Shown: piece by piece, positions 46,678-56,096 of the stretch
Layout: each line of letters starts with the position of its first letter
Numbering within the stretch: the stretch's first letter is position 1
Source of the DNA: an uncultured Caulobacterales bacterium
Lineage (GTDB): Bacteria; Pseudomonadota; Alphaproteobacteria; Caulobacterales; Maricaulaceae
Assembly (NCBI GenBank): GCA_938009235.1
Contig: CALLIK010000002.1
Location: 124,001-188,000 of the forward strand
Reading direction: 5' to 3'
Length of the DNA: 64,000 nt
Notes under the pieces: model-generated
What the model was told of the DNA's origin: nothing
The model's input: the letters and a program-made list of their open reading frames with translations, nothing else
Databases searched by the model: none
Translations under genes and position numbers: made by a program

Positions 46678-48405
46678 TTACTCTTTCCCTACGGGATAGA
46701 ACCCAATGGTATGACTGACCTTAGGGTCACCATAATAGCCGTAATCATTATACCACGACATGATGACGCGATTATCAGCTAGCACGAGTGTGTGCAGCCT
46801 TTCATAGCTCTCCGCTTGCGCACCAGTTGCGATCACAAACTCATTCGAAACAACTTCAAAAGTCTCATCCACGACAAGGGCACGAATTTCCGTTTCGCCA
46901 GAAGTTTCATCTGTCCACGTCACCAGAACCTCATTCGTGTTCAACGCCGTAAGAGTGAAAAAATACTGACCTGAAAGTGTCTCATTATCAAAGGCCTGCA
47001 GAATGGACGGTAAGACCGCCTCATCAGAGGCAAAACTTCCGTTAGGACGAACGATACGGCCCCGAATTTCAGCTGTCTCTGCACCTACCGCATTATGCAT
47101 CCACGCCACGAAAATATTCCCATCCGTCATCGTAACCGCCACAGGATTGAGTTGATCGCCGTCCGTTTCCACATTTACAATCTCGGTCATTCCTAACGAC
47201 GCTCCGTCTTTATCGGCGCGAAGCATATTGATGTCGTAACCCGTAGTTTCAGTATTCTGAGACCATGCGACTAAGACATTATCGTCGGTATAGCTCGAAA
47301 CGGCCAAGTAACTTTTTTTACTTATTGAGCCATGCGAGGGAAACTCGCCAAGCGTATGGACCGTCGTTTGCCCCACTGGGTCAACAACATAGGCCTTCAT
47401 GACGATGTTCACATCCTCGGCCTCTGGGTTCAGAGTGGACAATTCCGAAAATACAGTCAGCAATTCATTGTCACCAACAGCCGTAATGTCTCCGCCGAGC
47501 CATTTTTGATAGTCTTCAGCTGGGTCGATAAAACTATCACCGAATCCAAAGACTTCACCCTCAACGGCTCCGCGGTGAAAATTATACCCAACCGTAAATG
47601 CTGGGTTGGCCTCTAATACGCCTGTAAGATTATAAAGCGTGTCACCGCTTTGGAAGGTCGCAAAAGGAATGCCCCATAGAAATCTAAAATTTCCATCCTC
47701 ATCATATCCGTAACCAGCCTCTTCACCGCCTATGAAAACGCCGTCAACTTGTGTTCCAACGGGGTCTCCCTCGGCCGAAAAAATTTGCGAGGAGATAGGC
47801 ATATTATGTCCAAGACCATCCGCGGTCCAATGCACTGTATAACCGCCATTCTCTGCGCGCGTCAGACCGATGATCTTCACAAGCGGTTTATTCCCCTCGA
47901 AAAGACTCGGATCGCCAACAGTCACTGTCGGATTTGTGGGTCCGCCCGTTCCAAATTCGGTGGCCTTCGACGCCACAGCCGCAACCTTCAAAGTTTCAAT
48001 ATCCAGAGAGACAGTGGACACGCGTGTAAATGCCCCGTCTGATACGGACACCTCAAAGGACGCGGTTTGGTCATTGTCCAAAAGCGGCGCAGTTAAGCCT
48101 AATTTCGCCTGAGTGGGAGACACGATTTCCATTGCAGGTCCAGAAATTTGACTCCAACTATAGGTCAGGGCGTCACCGTCTGAATCACTGGACCCAGACG
48201 CATCCAACTCAAACGGTTGACCTTCCGCAACGATGCTAAGCTTCGAAACCCTAACAACAGGCGCTTGATTGACTGCGACTTGTGGCGTTGCCGAGCCAGA
48301 AGAACTGCCTCCACCACAGGCCGTACACATCAGAAGACCAAATGAATACGCGGCAAGTTTCGCGTTGCGGTTCATAAAAATTTTCTGTGATGTGGTTTTA
48401 AACAT
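46678..48405 (-). CDS. Lipoprotein with a PKD/REJ-like domain
   Basis: 575 residues from ATG 48405, or 565 from ATG 48375, both giving a lipoprotein signal ending LMCTACGGGSSSG. Residues ~45-140 form a PKD-like beta domain (APVVRVSKLSIVAEGQPFELDASGSSDSDGDALTYSWSQISGP). The remaining ~430 residues show repeated beta-strand patterns (EVLVTWTDETSGETEIRALVVDE, NVLVAWSQNTETTGYDINMLRADKDG, NIFVAWMHNAVGAETAEIRGRIV) like a beta-propeller. It is probably a surface or outer-membrane-attached binding protein. Target unknown. Confidence 0.7.
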   Translation of the reverse strand: MFKTTSQKIFMNRNAKLAAYSFGLLMCTACGGGSSSGSATPQVAVNQAPVVRVSKLSIVAEGQPFELDASGSSDSDGDALTYSWSQISGPAMEIVSPTQAKLGLTAPLLDNDQTASFEVSVSDGAFTRVSTVSLDIETLKVAAVASKATEFGTGGPTNPTVTVGDPSLFEGNKPLVKIIGLTRAENGGYTVHWTADGLGHNMPISSQIFSAEGDPVGTQVDGVFIGGEEAGYGYDEDGNFRFLWGIPFATFQSGDTLYNLTGVLEANPAFTVGYNFHRGAVEGEVFGFGDSFIDPAEDYQKWLGGDITAVGDNELLTVFSELSTLNPEAEDVNIVMKAYVVDPVGQTTVHTLGEFPSHGSISKKSYLAVSSYTDDNVLVAWSQNTETTGYDINMLRADKDGASLGMTEIVNVETDGDQLNPVAVTMTDGNIFVAWMHNAVGAETAEIRGRIVRPNGSFASDEAVLPSILQAFDNETLSGQYFFTLTALNTNEVLVTWTDETSGETEIRALVVDETFEVVSNEFVIATGAQAESYERLHTLVLADNRVIMSWYNDYGYYGDPKVSHTIGFYPVGKE

Positions 48406-48775
48406 ATCAGCTTATCTTTGCTCCAAATTAAGATTGCTTTCAATTTTTAAACATGCACAAGTTGAAAAACCATGTCAAGATTTGCACCCTGCGGCAGGCT
48501 CGGAGTTATCCTACATTCAGAATGTGAGATGTTTATTCGCTCGTAAACATTAAAGCATTCATCGAGTTAAGATACGCCATGAATGTCGAAAACCAGCAAA
48601 TATTCACCTGTATCGACGTTGGGAAAGTCGACGTTAATCCGGTGAAGAAACGCATATCAGGACAGGCACGAGTGTCTCGCGCGCGATGGCCGCGCGGATA
48701 GAATTTGTAGGAAATTAGACAATTGGAAAAATGTTTCAATATTAGAGACGACACAAGATCTGCTCAGGAGAAAAA
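48406..48775. other. Intergenic region with two adjacent palindromes
   Basis: No convincing gene. ACATTC-A-GAATGT (48513-48525) and ATGTTTA ... TAAACAT (48529-48535 / 48544-48550) lie side by side, about 110-145 bases upstream of the minus-strand lipoprotein gene and on the promoter side of it. They could be operators for that gene. Confidence 0.4.
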
Positions 48776-48829
48776 ATGAAGATTTTGAAAATAAATCCAC
48801 GTCCAAAGCCTACGCAGATACGTAAGTAA
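48776..48829 (+). CDS. 17-residue micro-ORF ahead of an FHA-like gene
   Basis: Too short for the ORF track. ATG 48776 has a strong AGGAG five bases upstream and encodes a basic peptide (MKILKINPRPKPTQIRK). Its stop lies 7 bases before the next start, which has no good ribosome site of its own. This fits a leader peptide or translation-coupling ORF; it could also be an old start of the next gene broken by a small change. Confidence 0.45.
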   Translation: MKILKINPRPKPTQIRK

Positions 48830-48836
48830 AACTGTT

Positions 48837-49205
48837 ATGATATTTAAACGCAAAAAATCTCCGCAAAGCTCCTCCGCTCAGCGCGCAAACACATCTCGCG
48901 ACTACGCCAGAGTCACCCATCGTGAATGGGCGAAGGCGGTTGAAATAGACCTCGACTCTGACGGTCATGATCGACTCGAAATCGGAAGCTCGCCCGACTG
49001 TTGGCTAACTCTGCCCGACCCTGATTTACCGGACGTCGTTGGAGTCATCCACTTCGAGTCAAATCAAATTATGCTGCGAGACCTACAGCGAGGCGATTTC
49101 GCGCGCGCCTCTGAAATTGACCTTCAAACCATTCCCGCCCGGCAGGTCGATAGAAGTCCGTTCACTATTGGTGATTACCGCATACAGATAATCCATCAAC
49201 AATAG
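48837..49205 (+). CDS. FHA-like domain protein (weak match)
   Basis: 122 residues. Residues ~45-120 (RLEIGSSPDCWLTLPDPDLPDVVGVIHFESNQIMLRDLQ ... FTIGDYRIQII) follow the strand pattern of a forkhead-associated domain, with IGSSPDC in place of IGR and no SxxH. If FHA, phosphothreonine binding may be lost. Basic N-terminus, no signal. It follows the 17-codon micro-ORF. Confidence 0.5.
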   Translation: MIFKRKKSPQSSSAQRANTSRDYARVTHREWAKAVEIDLDSDGHDRLEIGSSPDCWLTLPDPDLPDVVGVIHFESNQIMLRDLQRGDFARASEIDLQTIPARQVDRSPFTIGDYRIQIIHQQ

Positions 49206-49223
49206 ACGTGGCTGTGTCAGTAA

Positions 49224-49379
49224 ACCGCTGTCTTGGATACTCAGGCTGAAATGCGGGTGATGGAATTGCGCCGCGTGAATAAAGACCGTCGCCTAGTGGA
49301 GCTGTAGCACATTAACGAGCTGCGAACAGATGGAGACCTAGGCGACATGCGCTTCCCCGAAGATGGTTGGCGGAATTAG
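49224..49379 (+). pseudogene. Remnant of an unidentified coding sequence
   Basis: One frame reads TAVLDTQAEMRVMELRRVNKDRR..., a TAG stop, then HINELRTDGDLGDMRFPEDGWRN and a stop. The charged, protein-like composition on both sides of an internal stop suggests the decayed end of a gene with no start or ribosome site. Parent family not recognised. Confidence 0.35.
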
Positions 49380-49414
49380 GAGTGATGGGTTTCGTTGGAC
49401 TGGATAAAAGTGAT

Positions 49415-50260
49415 TTATTTACAGATTTTCCGCTTTCTTGAACGCCATATACAGTACTGATCTAACATCATCATCATAACAAAAAAGAACATCAAAAAGG
49501 ACATCAACGTCCATAAAAAGCTAATCATAATTGATTTCTTCTGTAGGATATAGAAAAAAGAAAAACCCATCGCAAGCGATGAAAGAAGACCAATATACCA
49601 TATTTGATCACGGCGCTTTACACTTCTGATGACGCTCTCTTCTTCGTCCGTCAGTAAAAGTACGCCCCGTTGGTTAGATTCTTTAACAATTGTATTTTTA
49701 CCTCGGTGGTCGAGGGCCACACGATCACCAACATTGGCCACGCCGAAATCGAAAATATCGATGTTCATTTGCTTTGAGTGGACTATCTTCGATACAGTCT
49801 CAATTTCTGGCTCCCAATTTTTTAGATATTCATCTAGCAGGCCAAAGTGATTTTTGGGTCCATATGAAGTAAGGAAGACCCGAAGATCATCAAAAAAGTC
49901 CGCTGGAGATTTTGCCAGCACGGTGACTTCAGAGGGGTCATGACAGACAAATAATACGAGGCTATCCATCTTGGAAACATCCATCCAGATGGCAAAATTC
50001 CCACGACCATCTTGACCAATAGTAATAGAGTTTTTAAACATCCAATCTGGCGAGAACTTACGGGCTTTCTTATTTGGTGCAATATTGAACGCTTCCGTAA
50101 TATGGCAGTTCTTGGCACTCACAATCAGGTCTTCATGAGCCTCAAGTTTTTTGAGATACTCAATATCCGCCAACTCTACATTAAGATGATCATTGTTATT
50201 TTTAGCATTTAATGCCTTTGCGAAGGCGTCCCAACTTTGTTGAAATTCTGATTTCTTCAT
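49415..50260 (-). CDS. SUKH (SMI1/KNR4)-like protein with C-terminal membrane hairpin
   Basis: 281 residues; ATG 50260 has a strong GGGAGG 7 bases upstream. Residues ~20-135 (SITIGQDGRGNFAIWMDVSKMDSLVLFVCHD ... SPADFFDDLRVFLTSYG) resemble the SUKH fold, found in many toxin immunity proteins. Residues ~165-215 form a small beta region (VGDRVALDHRGKNTIVKESNQRGVLLLTDEEESVIRS), and two membrane helices lie at ~223-240 and ~246-268, the last with a run of Phe and Met. No toxin gene is adjacent. AT-rich. The SUKH call is by pattern only. Confidence 0.55.
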   Translation of the reverse strand: MKKSEFQQSWDAFAKALNAKNNNDHLNVELADIEYLKKLEAHEDLIVSAKNCHITEAFNIAPNKKARKFSPDWMFKNSITIGQDGRGNFAIWMDVSKMDSLVLFVCHDPSEVTVLAKSPADFFDDLRVFLTSYGPKNHFGLLDEYLKNWEPEIETVSKIVHSKQMNIDIFDFGVANVGDRVALDHRGKNTIVKESNQRGVLLLTDEEESVIRSVKRRDQIWYIGLLSSLAMGFSFFYILQKKSIMISFLWTLMSFLMFFFVMMMMLDQYCIWRSRKRKICK

Positions 50261-50425
50261 TTTTAGCCTCCCTTTATTCTGCGCTAAATATAACGCTAAA
50301 TTCCTGTGGAAGTTTTAACGTTGAACTTTACAAGTAACATACTGGCCATTCTCCAATACGCCCTTTGATCGCCTTTATTAAGACCGCTAGTCGTTCTACA
50401 ACCTCAAATCTGATGAGAAACACCC

Positions 50426-51610
50426 ATGACCACCCTAGGAACAGCCCTCACCCCTAACGCCACCAAAGTTATGATGTGCGGGTGTGGGGAGTTGGGCAAA
50501 GAGGTTGTCATCGAGCTGCAACGCTTGGGGGTCGAAGTCATCGCCGTGGACCGCTATGCCAATGCGCCTGCCATGCAGGTCGCGCATAGATCCTATGTCA
50601 TCAATATGCTGGACGGCGCGGCGTTACGCAAAATTGCAGAAGACGAAAAACCCGATTTGATTGTCCCCGAGATCGAGGCCATCGCGACGGAGACTTTGCT
50701 CGCCCTCGAATCCGAAGGCTTCACCATTGTTCCCACCGCGCGGGCCACGCAGCTCACTATGAACCGCGAGGGCATAAGACGGCTCGCAGCCGAAGAGTTG
50801 AGCCTGACCACCTCCCCCTACCGCTTTGCCGATAGCGAGGCCGAATGCCGCGCCGCCATGGCAACGATTGGCCTGCCCTGCGTCGTGAAGCCTGTCATGT
50901 CCTCTTCGGGCAAGGGACAGAGCACAGCCCACACAGAGGCTGACATCGCGGACGTCTGGAACTATTCACAAACGGGTGGCCGCACAGGGAAATCGCGGAT
51001 CATTGTCGAAGGCTTCGTTGATTTTGATTATGAAATCACGCTGCTCACCATTCGTCACAAAGGCGGCACCTCATTTTGCGCGCCCATTGGTCATCGTCAG
51101 GAGGACGGCGATTATCAAGAAAGCTGGCAGCCTCACCCTATGACCAAAGCGGCCCTCAGCGCGGCGGAAGATATGGCCTGCACCGTCACAGACGCGCTGG
51201 GCGGATACGGGTTGTTCGGCGTCGAGCTCTTCGTCAAAGGCGATGAGGTTATCTTTTCTGAGGTTTCCCCCCGCCCGCATGATACGGGCTTGGTGACGCT
51301 TATCTCGCAAGACCTGTCCGAATTCGCGCTGCACGCCCGCGCGATTTTGGGCCTACCTATTCCAGCGATACGTCAATTTGGCCCTACCGCCTCTGCCGTG
51401 ATTTTAGGCGATGGCGTCTCCTCCAATATTAGCTTTGAGAATGTGGGCGCAGCCTTGGCTGAACCCGACACGCAAATTCGGTTGTTTGGGAAGCCTGAGA
51501 TTGATGGATCTCGGCGATTGGGTGTTGTGGTGGCGCGCGGCGAGAGTTTGGAACAGGCAAGAGAGAAAGCGATGCGCGGTGCGAATGCGGTGGTAGTTGA
51601 GTATGGTTAG
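50426..51610 (+). CDS. purT: Formate-dependent phosphoribosylglycinamide formyltransferase
   Basis: 394 residues, normal length. ATP-grasp enzyme of purine synthesis that makes formyl-GAR from formate and ATP. Motifs: N-terminal [33 protein letters not shown]-grasp core [36 protein letters not shown]. It is a single purine gene in this region and more GC-rich than its left-hand neighbours. The stop overlaps the next gene's stop in convergent orientation. Confidence 0.97.
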   Translation: MTTLGTALTPNATKVMMCGCGELGKEVVIELQRLGVEVIAVDRYANAPAMQVAHRSYVINMLDGAALRKIAEDEKPDLIVPEIEAIATETLLALESEGFTIVPTARATQLTMNREGIRRLAAEELSLTTSPYRFADSEAECRAAMATIGLPCVVKPVMSSSGKGQSTAHTEADIADVWNYSQTGGRTGKSRIIVEGFVDFDYEITLLTIRHKGGTSFCAPIGHRQEDGDYQESWQPHPMTKAALSAAEDMACTVTDALGGYGLFGVELFVKGDEVIFSEVSPRPHDTGLVTLISQDLSEFALHARAILGLPIPAIRQFGPTASAVILGDGVSSNISFENVGAALAEPDTQIRLFGKPEIDGSRRLGVVVARGESLEQAREKAMRGANAVVVEYG

Positions 51611-52167
51611 GGGGCAGAGGTCAATACGATTTCCTCATAAATCCTTTCGCGCACATAAATTGTTTGCAGTGCAAGTGGAGCCAACACTGTCTCTGCCAGG
51701 CTCACATCATCCTTTTCAACCGAAATCAGAACATGGCCATCGGTCGTGACGAAATTCTCTGCATTTGTGTCAGCCCAATTACCAGAAAATCCATAAGGGT
51801 GCACAAAGCTGTAAGACTCTATACCGACCTCTCGAAGAGCTGCATCTGCGAGGCGTTGCTCTCGTTCAAAATCTGCCACGCTGAACGGCGTCTCTATAGC
51901 CACCATAAGTCGCGTGCCTAAAACTTGGAGCTTTGGATCCTCAGTACAGACTGAGAGTTTTTTTGCGGCATCACCTTTGAAATAAGATCGAACTTCAACA
52001 AATGGAGACCGAATATAAACGAGCCCCGCATATCCTGGCTGTCTCCTTACACATTCATACGGAAATGTGCTCAGGGCGGCGGATTCTTCTGATGTTCTAC
52101 GGGGCGACTCGGGAGCGCTCGCGCAGCCCGTTAGGATGAGTCCAAAGATAAGAAATCTGTAAAACAT
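51607..52167 (-). CDS. Hypothetical lipoprotein
   Basis: 186 residues from ATG 52167, giving a lipoprotein signal with lipobox LTGC ([19 protein letters not shown]); the ORF track start adds 16 codons without signal character. The mature part is mixed alpha/beta with two Cys. Family unknown. Confidence 0.65.
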   Translation of the reverse strand: MFYRFLIFGLILTGCASAPESPRRTSEESAALSTFPYECVRRQPGYAGLVYIRSPFVEVRSYFKGDAAKKLSVCTEDPKLQVLGTRLMVAIETPFSVADFEREQRLADAALREVGIESYSFVHPYGFSGNWADTNAENFVTTDGHVLISVEKDDVSLAETVLAPLALQTIYVRERIYEEIVLTSAP

Positions 52168-52237
52168 AGAAACAGGGCTATCGTAAAAATTGCAATGCCG
52201 CAAATCATCACTCAAGCGTTCTTCAATCCTAACTCAC

Positions 52238-52269
52238 AAAAAAGCCCGACCACATTGCTGTGACCGAGC
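52238..52269 (-). terminator. Rho-independent terminator downstream of tig
   Basis: On the minus strand GCTCGGTCACA-GCAA-TGTGGTCGGGC forms an 11-bp stem with G-T pairs, followed by TTTTTT, about 100 bases past the tig stop. Confidence 0.8.
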
Positions 52270-52369
52270 GGTGTTCTTAAATCTGCTATCGCAGCTGAGC
52301 ATTTAGGGGCTCAGAAATTGCACGAAAGGTGTGCATTTTCTGAGGCAAAACATAATGAAGCGAATTGCT

Positions 52370-53710
52370 CTAAATCATGCCGTCTTCTTCAAACAACGTG
52401 TCTTTATCGACCTTCTTATCCGTCATCTTGGCCTTCTCAACGATTAGGTCGACGACCTTCTCTTCATAGATAGGCGCGCGGAGTTGAGCGATGGCTTGCG
52501 GGTTCTTTTGGTAGAACTCGATAACTTGCTGCTCTTGTCCCGGATACTGACGGGCTTCTGCGACCATAGCCTGCTGAAGCTCTTCGTTCGTGATTTGGAT
52601 TTCGTGTTTTTGGCCCATTTCAGCCAAAACAAGACCAAGGCGCACGCGGCGACCAGCAATCTTACGGTAGTCTTTTTCAAGAGCCTTATCCGTTTTCTTA
52701 GCGTCGTCTTCGTCAAGGTTGCCAGCTTCTTTTTCAGCCTGAACCTGAGACCAGATGTTTGTGAACTCAGCTTCAACCATTCCAGGCGGAAGGTCGAATG
52801 TGTGTTTCTTGTCTAGCTCATCAAGGATCGCGCGCTTCAAGCGAAGACGGGACTGAGTTTCTAGCTCACCTTCATATTGCTCTTTAACGGCAGTTGTCAG
52901 CGCTTCAGCGGACTCAAGACCAAACTTCTTAGCGAAGTCATCGTCGATTTTCGCTTCTGTCGCGCCTTGTACTTCAACAACCTTCGTTGCGAAGACAGCG
53001 TCTTTACCCGCCAAGTCAGCAGACTGGTACGGTTCAGGGAATGTGACTTTAACGTCAAGTTCGTCGCCAGCTTTTACGCCGATCAATTGATCTTCGAAAC
53101 CAGGGATGAATGTGCCAGAGCCAAGAACGAGCTGATGTCCGTCCATTGCGCCACCTTCAAAAGGAACGCCATCAACAGTACCTACGAAATCAATCAGGAC
53201 GGCATCATCCTTCTTGGCTTTCGCAGTTTTCGCTTTTTTCTTGTAGGACTTCTGTGAAGAGGCCAGCTCTTTCAAACGCTCATCAAGGTCTTTTTGATCA
53301 GCTTCGTGAACCAAACGCGTGAACTTCAATTTTTCAGGATCAACAGGCTCGAATTCAGGGATTGATTCGACAACCATTTGATACTCAAGATCGGCTTTGC
53401 CGTTGACGACCTCTTCGCCATTTGCGCGAAGGTCGATTTTAGGCTGGCCCGCTGGACGAAGTTTGTTGTCATTGATGGCTTTTTGCGAGCTCTCATTGAC
53501 GACTTCCTGAACGAGGTCATTCATCATGGATGTACCGAACATCTTACGGATGTGGGCTTCAGGCACTTTACCAGGACGGAAGCCTTTTAATGAGACTTGC
53601 GGCTGCATTTCTTTGATTTTTGCCGTTAGCTTTTTAGCTAAGTCCTCTTTCGGGACCGTAATGGCGAAAGTCTTTGATAGGCCTTCGGCCGAGAGCTCTT
53701 TGATCTGCAT
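52370..53710 (-). CDS. tig: Trigger factor
   Basis: 446 residues. Ribosome-binding signature in the N-terminal domain (QVSLKGFRPGKVPEAHIRKMFG), FKBP-type PPIase domain (~155-245, DFVGTVDGVPFEGGAMDGHQLVLGSGTFIPGFEDQLIG), and C-terminal chaperone arms. It is the first chaperone to meet nascent chains. In many bacteria tig-clpP-clpX-lon are contiguous; here 6.5 kb of other genes intervenes. Confidence 0.97.
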   Translation of the reverse strand: MQIKELSAEGLSKTFAITVPKEDLAKKLTAKIKEMQPQVSLKGFRPGKVPEAHIRKMFGTSMMNDLVQEVVNESSQKAINDNKLRPAGQPKIDLRANGEEVVNGKADLEYQMVVESIPEFEPVDPEKLKFTRLVHEADQKDLDERLKELASSQKSYKKKAKTAKAKKDDAVLIDFVGTVDGVPFEGGAMDGHQLVLGSGTFIPGFEDQLIGVKAGDELDVKVTFPEPYQSADLAGKDAVFATKVVEVQGATEAKIDDDFAKKFGLESAEALTTAVKEQYEGELETQSRLRLKRAILDELDKKHTFDLPPGMVEAEFTNIWSQVQAEKEAGNLDEDDAKKTDKALEKDYRKIAGRRVRLGLVLAEMGQKHEIQITNEELQQAMVAEARQYPGQEQQVIEFYQKNPQAIAQLRAPIYEEKVVDLIVEKAKMTDKKVDKDTLFEEDGMI

Positions 53711-53773
53711 GATGATTTCACCAAGGTTGGGCAGACGCGTTAGCCCCTGCCGAGGGTTTTCAAAATTTCGCGC

Positions 53774-53802
53774 CTTATGTCATGACCTTTCACGTATCGC
53801 AA
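53774..53802 (-). promoter_or_regulatory. Candidate tig promoter
   Basis: On the minus strand, TTGCGA and CATAAG are separated by 17 bases, 64 bases upstream of the tig start. The -35 and -10 are moderate matches. Confidence 0.35.
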
Positions 53803-53960
53803 CGCCTTAGGCGAGGCTTATTTCAGTCGATCGTATCTATTTTATGGCTAACGTCATGAGAGGGTGACGATTTGCCCCTCTGTGGGTGTTCTCGCAGCGC
53901 ACCCTTCTCGTTTTGAGCGTATGTTGACCTTTGCGCAGCCTTGTGGTCGAACACCACATT

Positions 53961-54503
53961 ATGGACCCTTCTTGGTATTTATACGCGGGAATTTTTATCG
54001 GCCCATTTGTGCAGGAAGACACAGCCGTCATCGCGGCGGCTACCCTCAGCGTCTCAGACCCACAACATTTCCCGAGTGTGTTTTTGGTGATTCTCTTTGG
54101 TTTGTTTGTCTCGGATATTTGGAAATATTGGATCGGTTATTCCGCGCACGCCTCTGCGAGAGCGCGGCGTTGGGCGGATAAAGAACGTGTAATGGCCCTG
54201 TCAGAGCGCGTGGAGCGGCATGCCCTAACGACATTATTGGCCGCGCGTTTTTTGCCAATGGCGCGCATTCCGACCTATATAGCTTGTGGGTACTTCAAGA
54301 TGAACTACGCGAAGTTTTGCGTGATCATTTTCATCACCGCCCTGCTCTACACTGTCATCATCTTCGGAATTATTCATTTACTAGGCGACGTTTTGAGAGG
54401 CCGTATTGAGATCATGCTAGGTTTTATTGCAGTCATAATGATCGCCTTATTAACGATCATATTTTCGCTCAAACGAAAGCGTGCCAACCAACCAATGGAT
54501 TAG
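53961..54503 (+). CDS. DedA family membrane protein
   Basis: 180 residues from ATG 53961 (MDPSWYLYAGIFIGPFVQEDTAVI); the ORF track begins 10 codons earlier at a TTG. DedA features: the reentrant-like PFVQEDTAVIAAATL, the GYSAHASARARRW region, and conserved arginine in LLAARFLPMARIPTYIACGYFKM. DedA proteins act as lipid (undecaprenyl phosphate or phospholipid) flippases or transporters in the inner membrane. Convergent with the Mla-type operon. Confidence 0.85.
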   Translation: MDPSWYLYAGIFIGPFVQEDTAVIAAATLSVSDPQHFPSVFLVILFGLFVSDIWKYWIGYSAHASARARRWADKERVMALSERVERHALTTLLAARFLPMARIPTYIACGYFKMNYAKFCVIIFITALLYTVIIFGIIHLLGDVLRGRIEIMLGFIAVIMIALLTIIFSLKRKRANQPMD

Positions 54504-55117
54504 CTACCCGTGCGGCCACGTTCTGTTTCCAACCAATTCACAATATCAACCATCGCGGCTTGGTTGGCAGTCTCCATCGCATTGATGATCGACGACACTT
54601 TAATCGAATCAGCGCGACGGGTCTCTCGTACAATGTGAGTTCCCAAGAGTTTGCGGTCATCAGAGCTCGCATAGGTGACGCTATACTGCACGACTGCAAG
54701 GGGTGCTGAACCAGATCCATTATCAAAATTAGCTTCAAAATTTTTGATCGTTAAATGCACGCGAGTTTCCGACTTCGCGCCAGAAGACGGAGCCAACCCA
54801 ATGAATTGAGCAGACCCTGAGAGCGCATCAATAATGGCCCCTTGGATCATGACAGGTGTCGCTTCAGACCAACTCGCATTCGCAACGGCGGACATTTTCT
54901 GCCCATCCATTGTCACGACAATATCACTCGTATTGAATATGCGAGTCGACGATGGTCGGCTCACACGGATGATTTCTGCGTTCGCAGAGGCTTTTACAGG
55001 GTCAACATTTGTGCTGAGACGATAGACGGAAGGCGCTAATTTTGGGCTCGGCAACAGAGACAGGCAGCCAGATAGTCCGACTGACACGCCAAGAATAACA
55101 AGGGATCGATATATCAT
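54500..55117 (-). CDS. ABC-type transport auxiliary lipoprotein (PqiC/MlaD-operon type)
   Basis: 205 residues. Lipobox LSGC then LSLLPSPKLAPSVYRLSTN and a beta-sandwich with ADIIVTMDGQKMSAVANASWSEATPVMIQGAIIDALSGS-type residues fits the DUF330-like lipoprotein found with MCE transporters. It likely sits in the outer membrane and receives lipid from MlaD. ATGA overlap with the mlaD-like gene. Confidence 0.85.
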   Translation of the reverse strand: MIYRSLVILGVSVGLSGCLSLLPSPKLAPSVYRLSTNVDPVKASANAEIIRVSRPSSTRIFNTSDIVVTMDGQKMSAVANASWSEATPVMIQGAIIDALSGSAQFIGLAPSSGAKSETRVHLTIKNFEANFDNGSGSAPLAVVQYSVTYASSDDRKLLGTHIVRETRRADSIKVSSIINAMETANQAAMVDIVNWLETERGRTGS

Positions 55118-56094
55118 TGCGGTAAAACCACTTCTTCACGCTCAGTGCCGACGATGAATTGCGCTGGATTTTGCTCCAAACTATCAGCAACACGCCCCAA
55201 TGTTGAGACAAGATGTTGAAGCGCGTCAACCGTGTCCTGCAAATCGGTCAGTCCTGAATTTGATAACAGATTAACGGCCTCTGTCGCTTCAAGGAGCATC
55301 GAATCAATACTGTCCGCTGTGCCGTCAAAACTGGCCGCTGTCGTATCGACAGTTTTCAAGGCGCTATCAGCCTGCACTAACAAAGTTCGCAGGTCTTCAG
55401 TTATGATGGTGTCAAGACTAGTCGATACGCCTTGGAAGGACGTCGCCGTGTCAGCAATCGCATCAGCAGCGGACCTAAAGCTATCCATCATGTCATTGAG
55501 TTTCGAAGCATCCAGTTCGGATACATCGAGAGATGAGGTAATAACCTCCACATTCTTAAGTATGCTGCTGAAGGTCGTAATGTTGTCTTCAGACAGGAGT
55601 AAATTCGCGCGGGTTAAAGCCATTTGTGCGGCGACAACAACATCACCGCCGCCGGTCAAAAGTTCGTCAACCGAGCTCTCAGCGCCAATAATACGCTTCT
55701 TTCCACGCCCTGGCATATCCGCCATGAGTGGCGCGTTGGTGTCTAAACCTGGCGTAATTTCAATATAATTCATGCCCGTGAGGCCAAGTGGCGTGAGCTG
55801 CGCAGTCGAATTCACATCAATTGGGGTGCGTTCAGAGACTTGAATGTCGGCCAAAACTAGATTTGGGTCTTCGCGGTCATAGGAAAGGCTCGTCACCTCA
55901 CCGACACCTAGGCCGTTAAAGCGAACTTCGGAACCTTGGCTCAAGCCTCGTACGCCGCCTTCAAAGGCCACTTCATAAACATCATATGTCTCATTGAACT
56001 TCGCGCCTGTCTGCCAGAATGCGAATCCGATTATGGCCGTAACCGCAGCTATAACGAATAAGCCGATCAATGCGTAATTTGCTTTGTTTTCCAC
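55114..56094 (-). CDS. mlaD: MlaD/MCE family lipid-binding protein
   Basis: 326 residues, longer than E. coli MlaD (~180). Membrane anchor ~8-28 (ALIGLFVIAAVTAIIGFAFW), MCE domain ~40-120 (VAFEGGVRGLSQGSEVRFNGLGVGEVTSL ... LTPLGLTGMNYIEITPG), then a long helical, Thr/Ser/Asp-rich tail. MCE rings form the periplasmic lipid channel. The tail may extend a needle toward the outer membrane, as in PqiB/YebT-like proteins. It follows the ATPase gene by 2 bases. Confidence 0.9.
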   Translation of the reverse strand: MENKANYALIGLFVIAAVTAIIGFAFWQTGAKFNETYDVYEVAFEGGVRGLSQGSEVRFNGLGVGEVTSLSYDREDPNLVLADIQVSERTPIDVNSTAQLTPLGLTGMNYIEITPGLDTNAPLMADMPGRGKKRIIGAESSVDELLTGGGDVVVAAQMALTRANLLLSEDNITTFSSILKNVEVITSSLDVSELDASKLNDMMDSFRSAADAIADTATSFQGVSTSLDTIITEDLRTLLVQADSALKTVDTTAASFDGTADSIDSMLLEATEAVNLLSNSGLTDLQDTVDALQHLVSTLGRVADSLEQNPAQFIVGTEREEVVLPQ

Positions 56095-56096
56095 GT

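Noticed and set aside
48533-48754. 73-codon minus-strand ORF upstream of the PKD lipoprotein
   Set aside because: No ribosome site or recognisable content, and it overlaps the palindromes.
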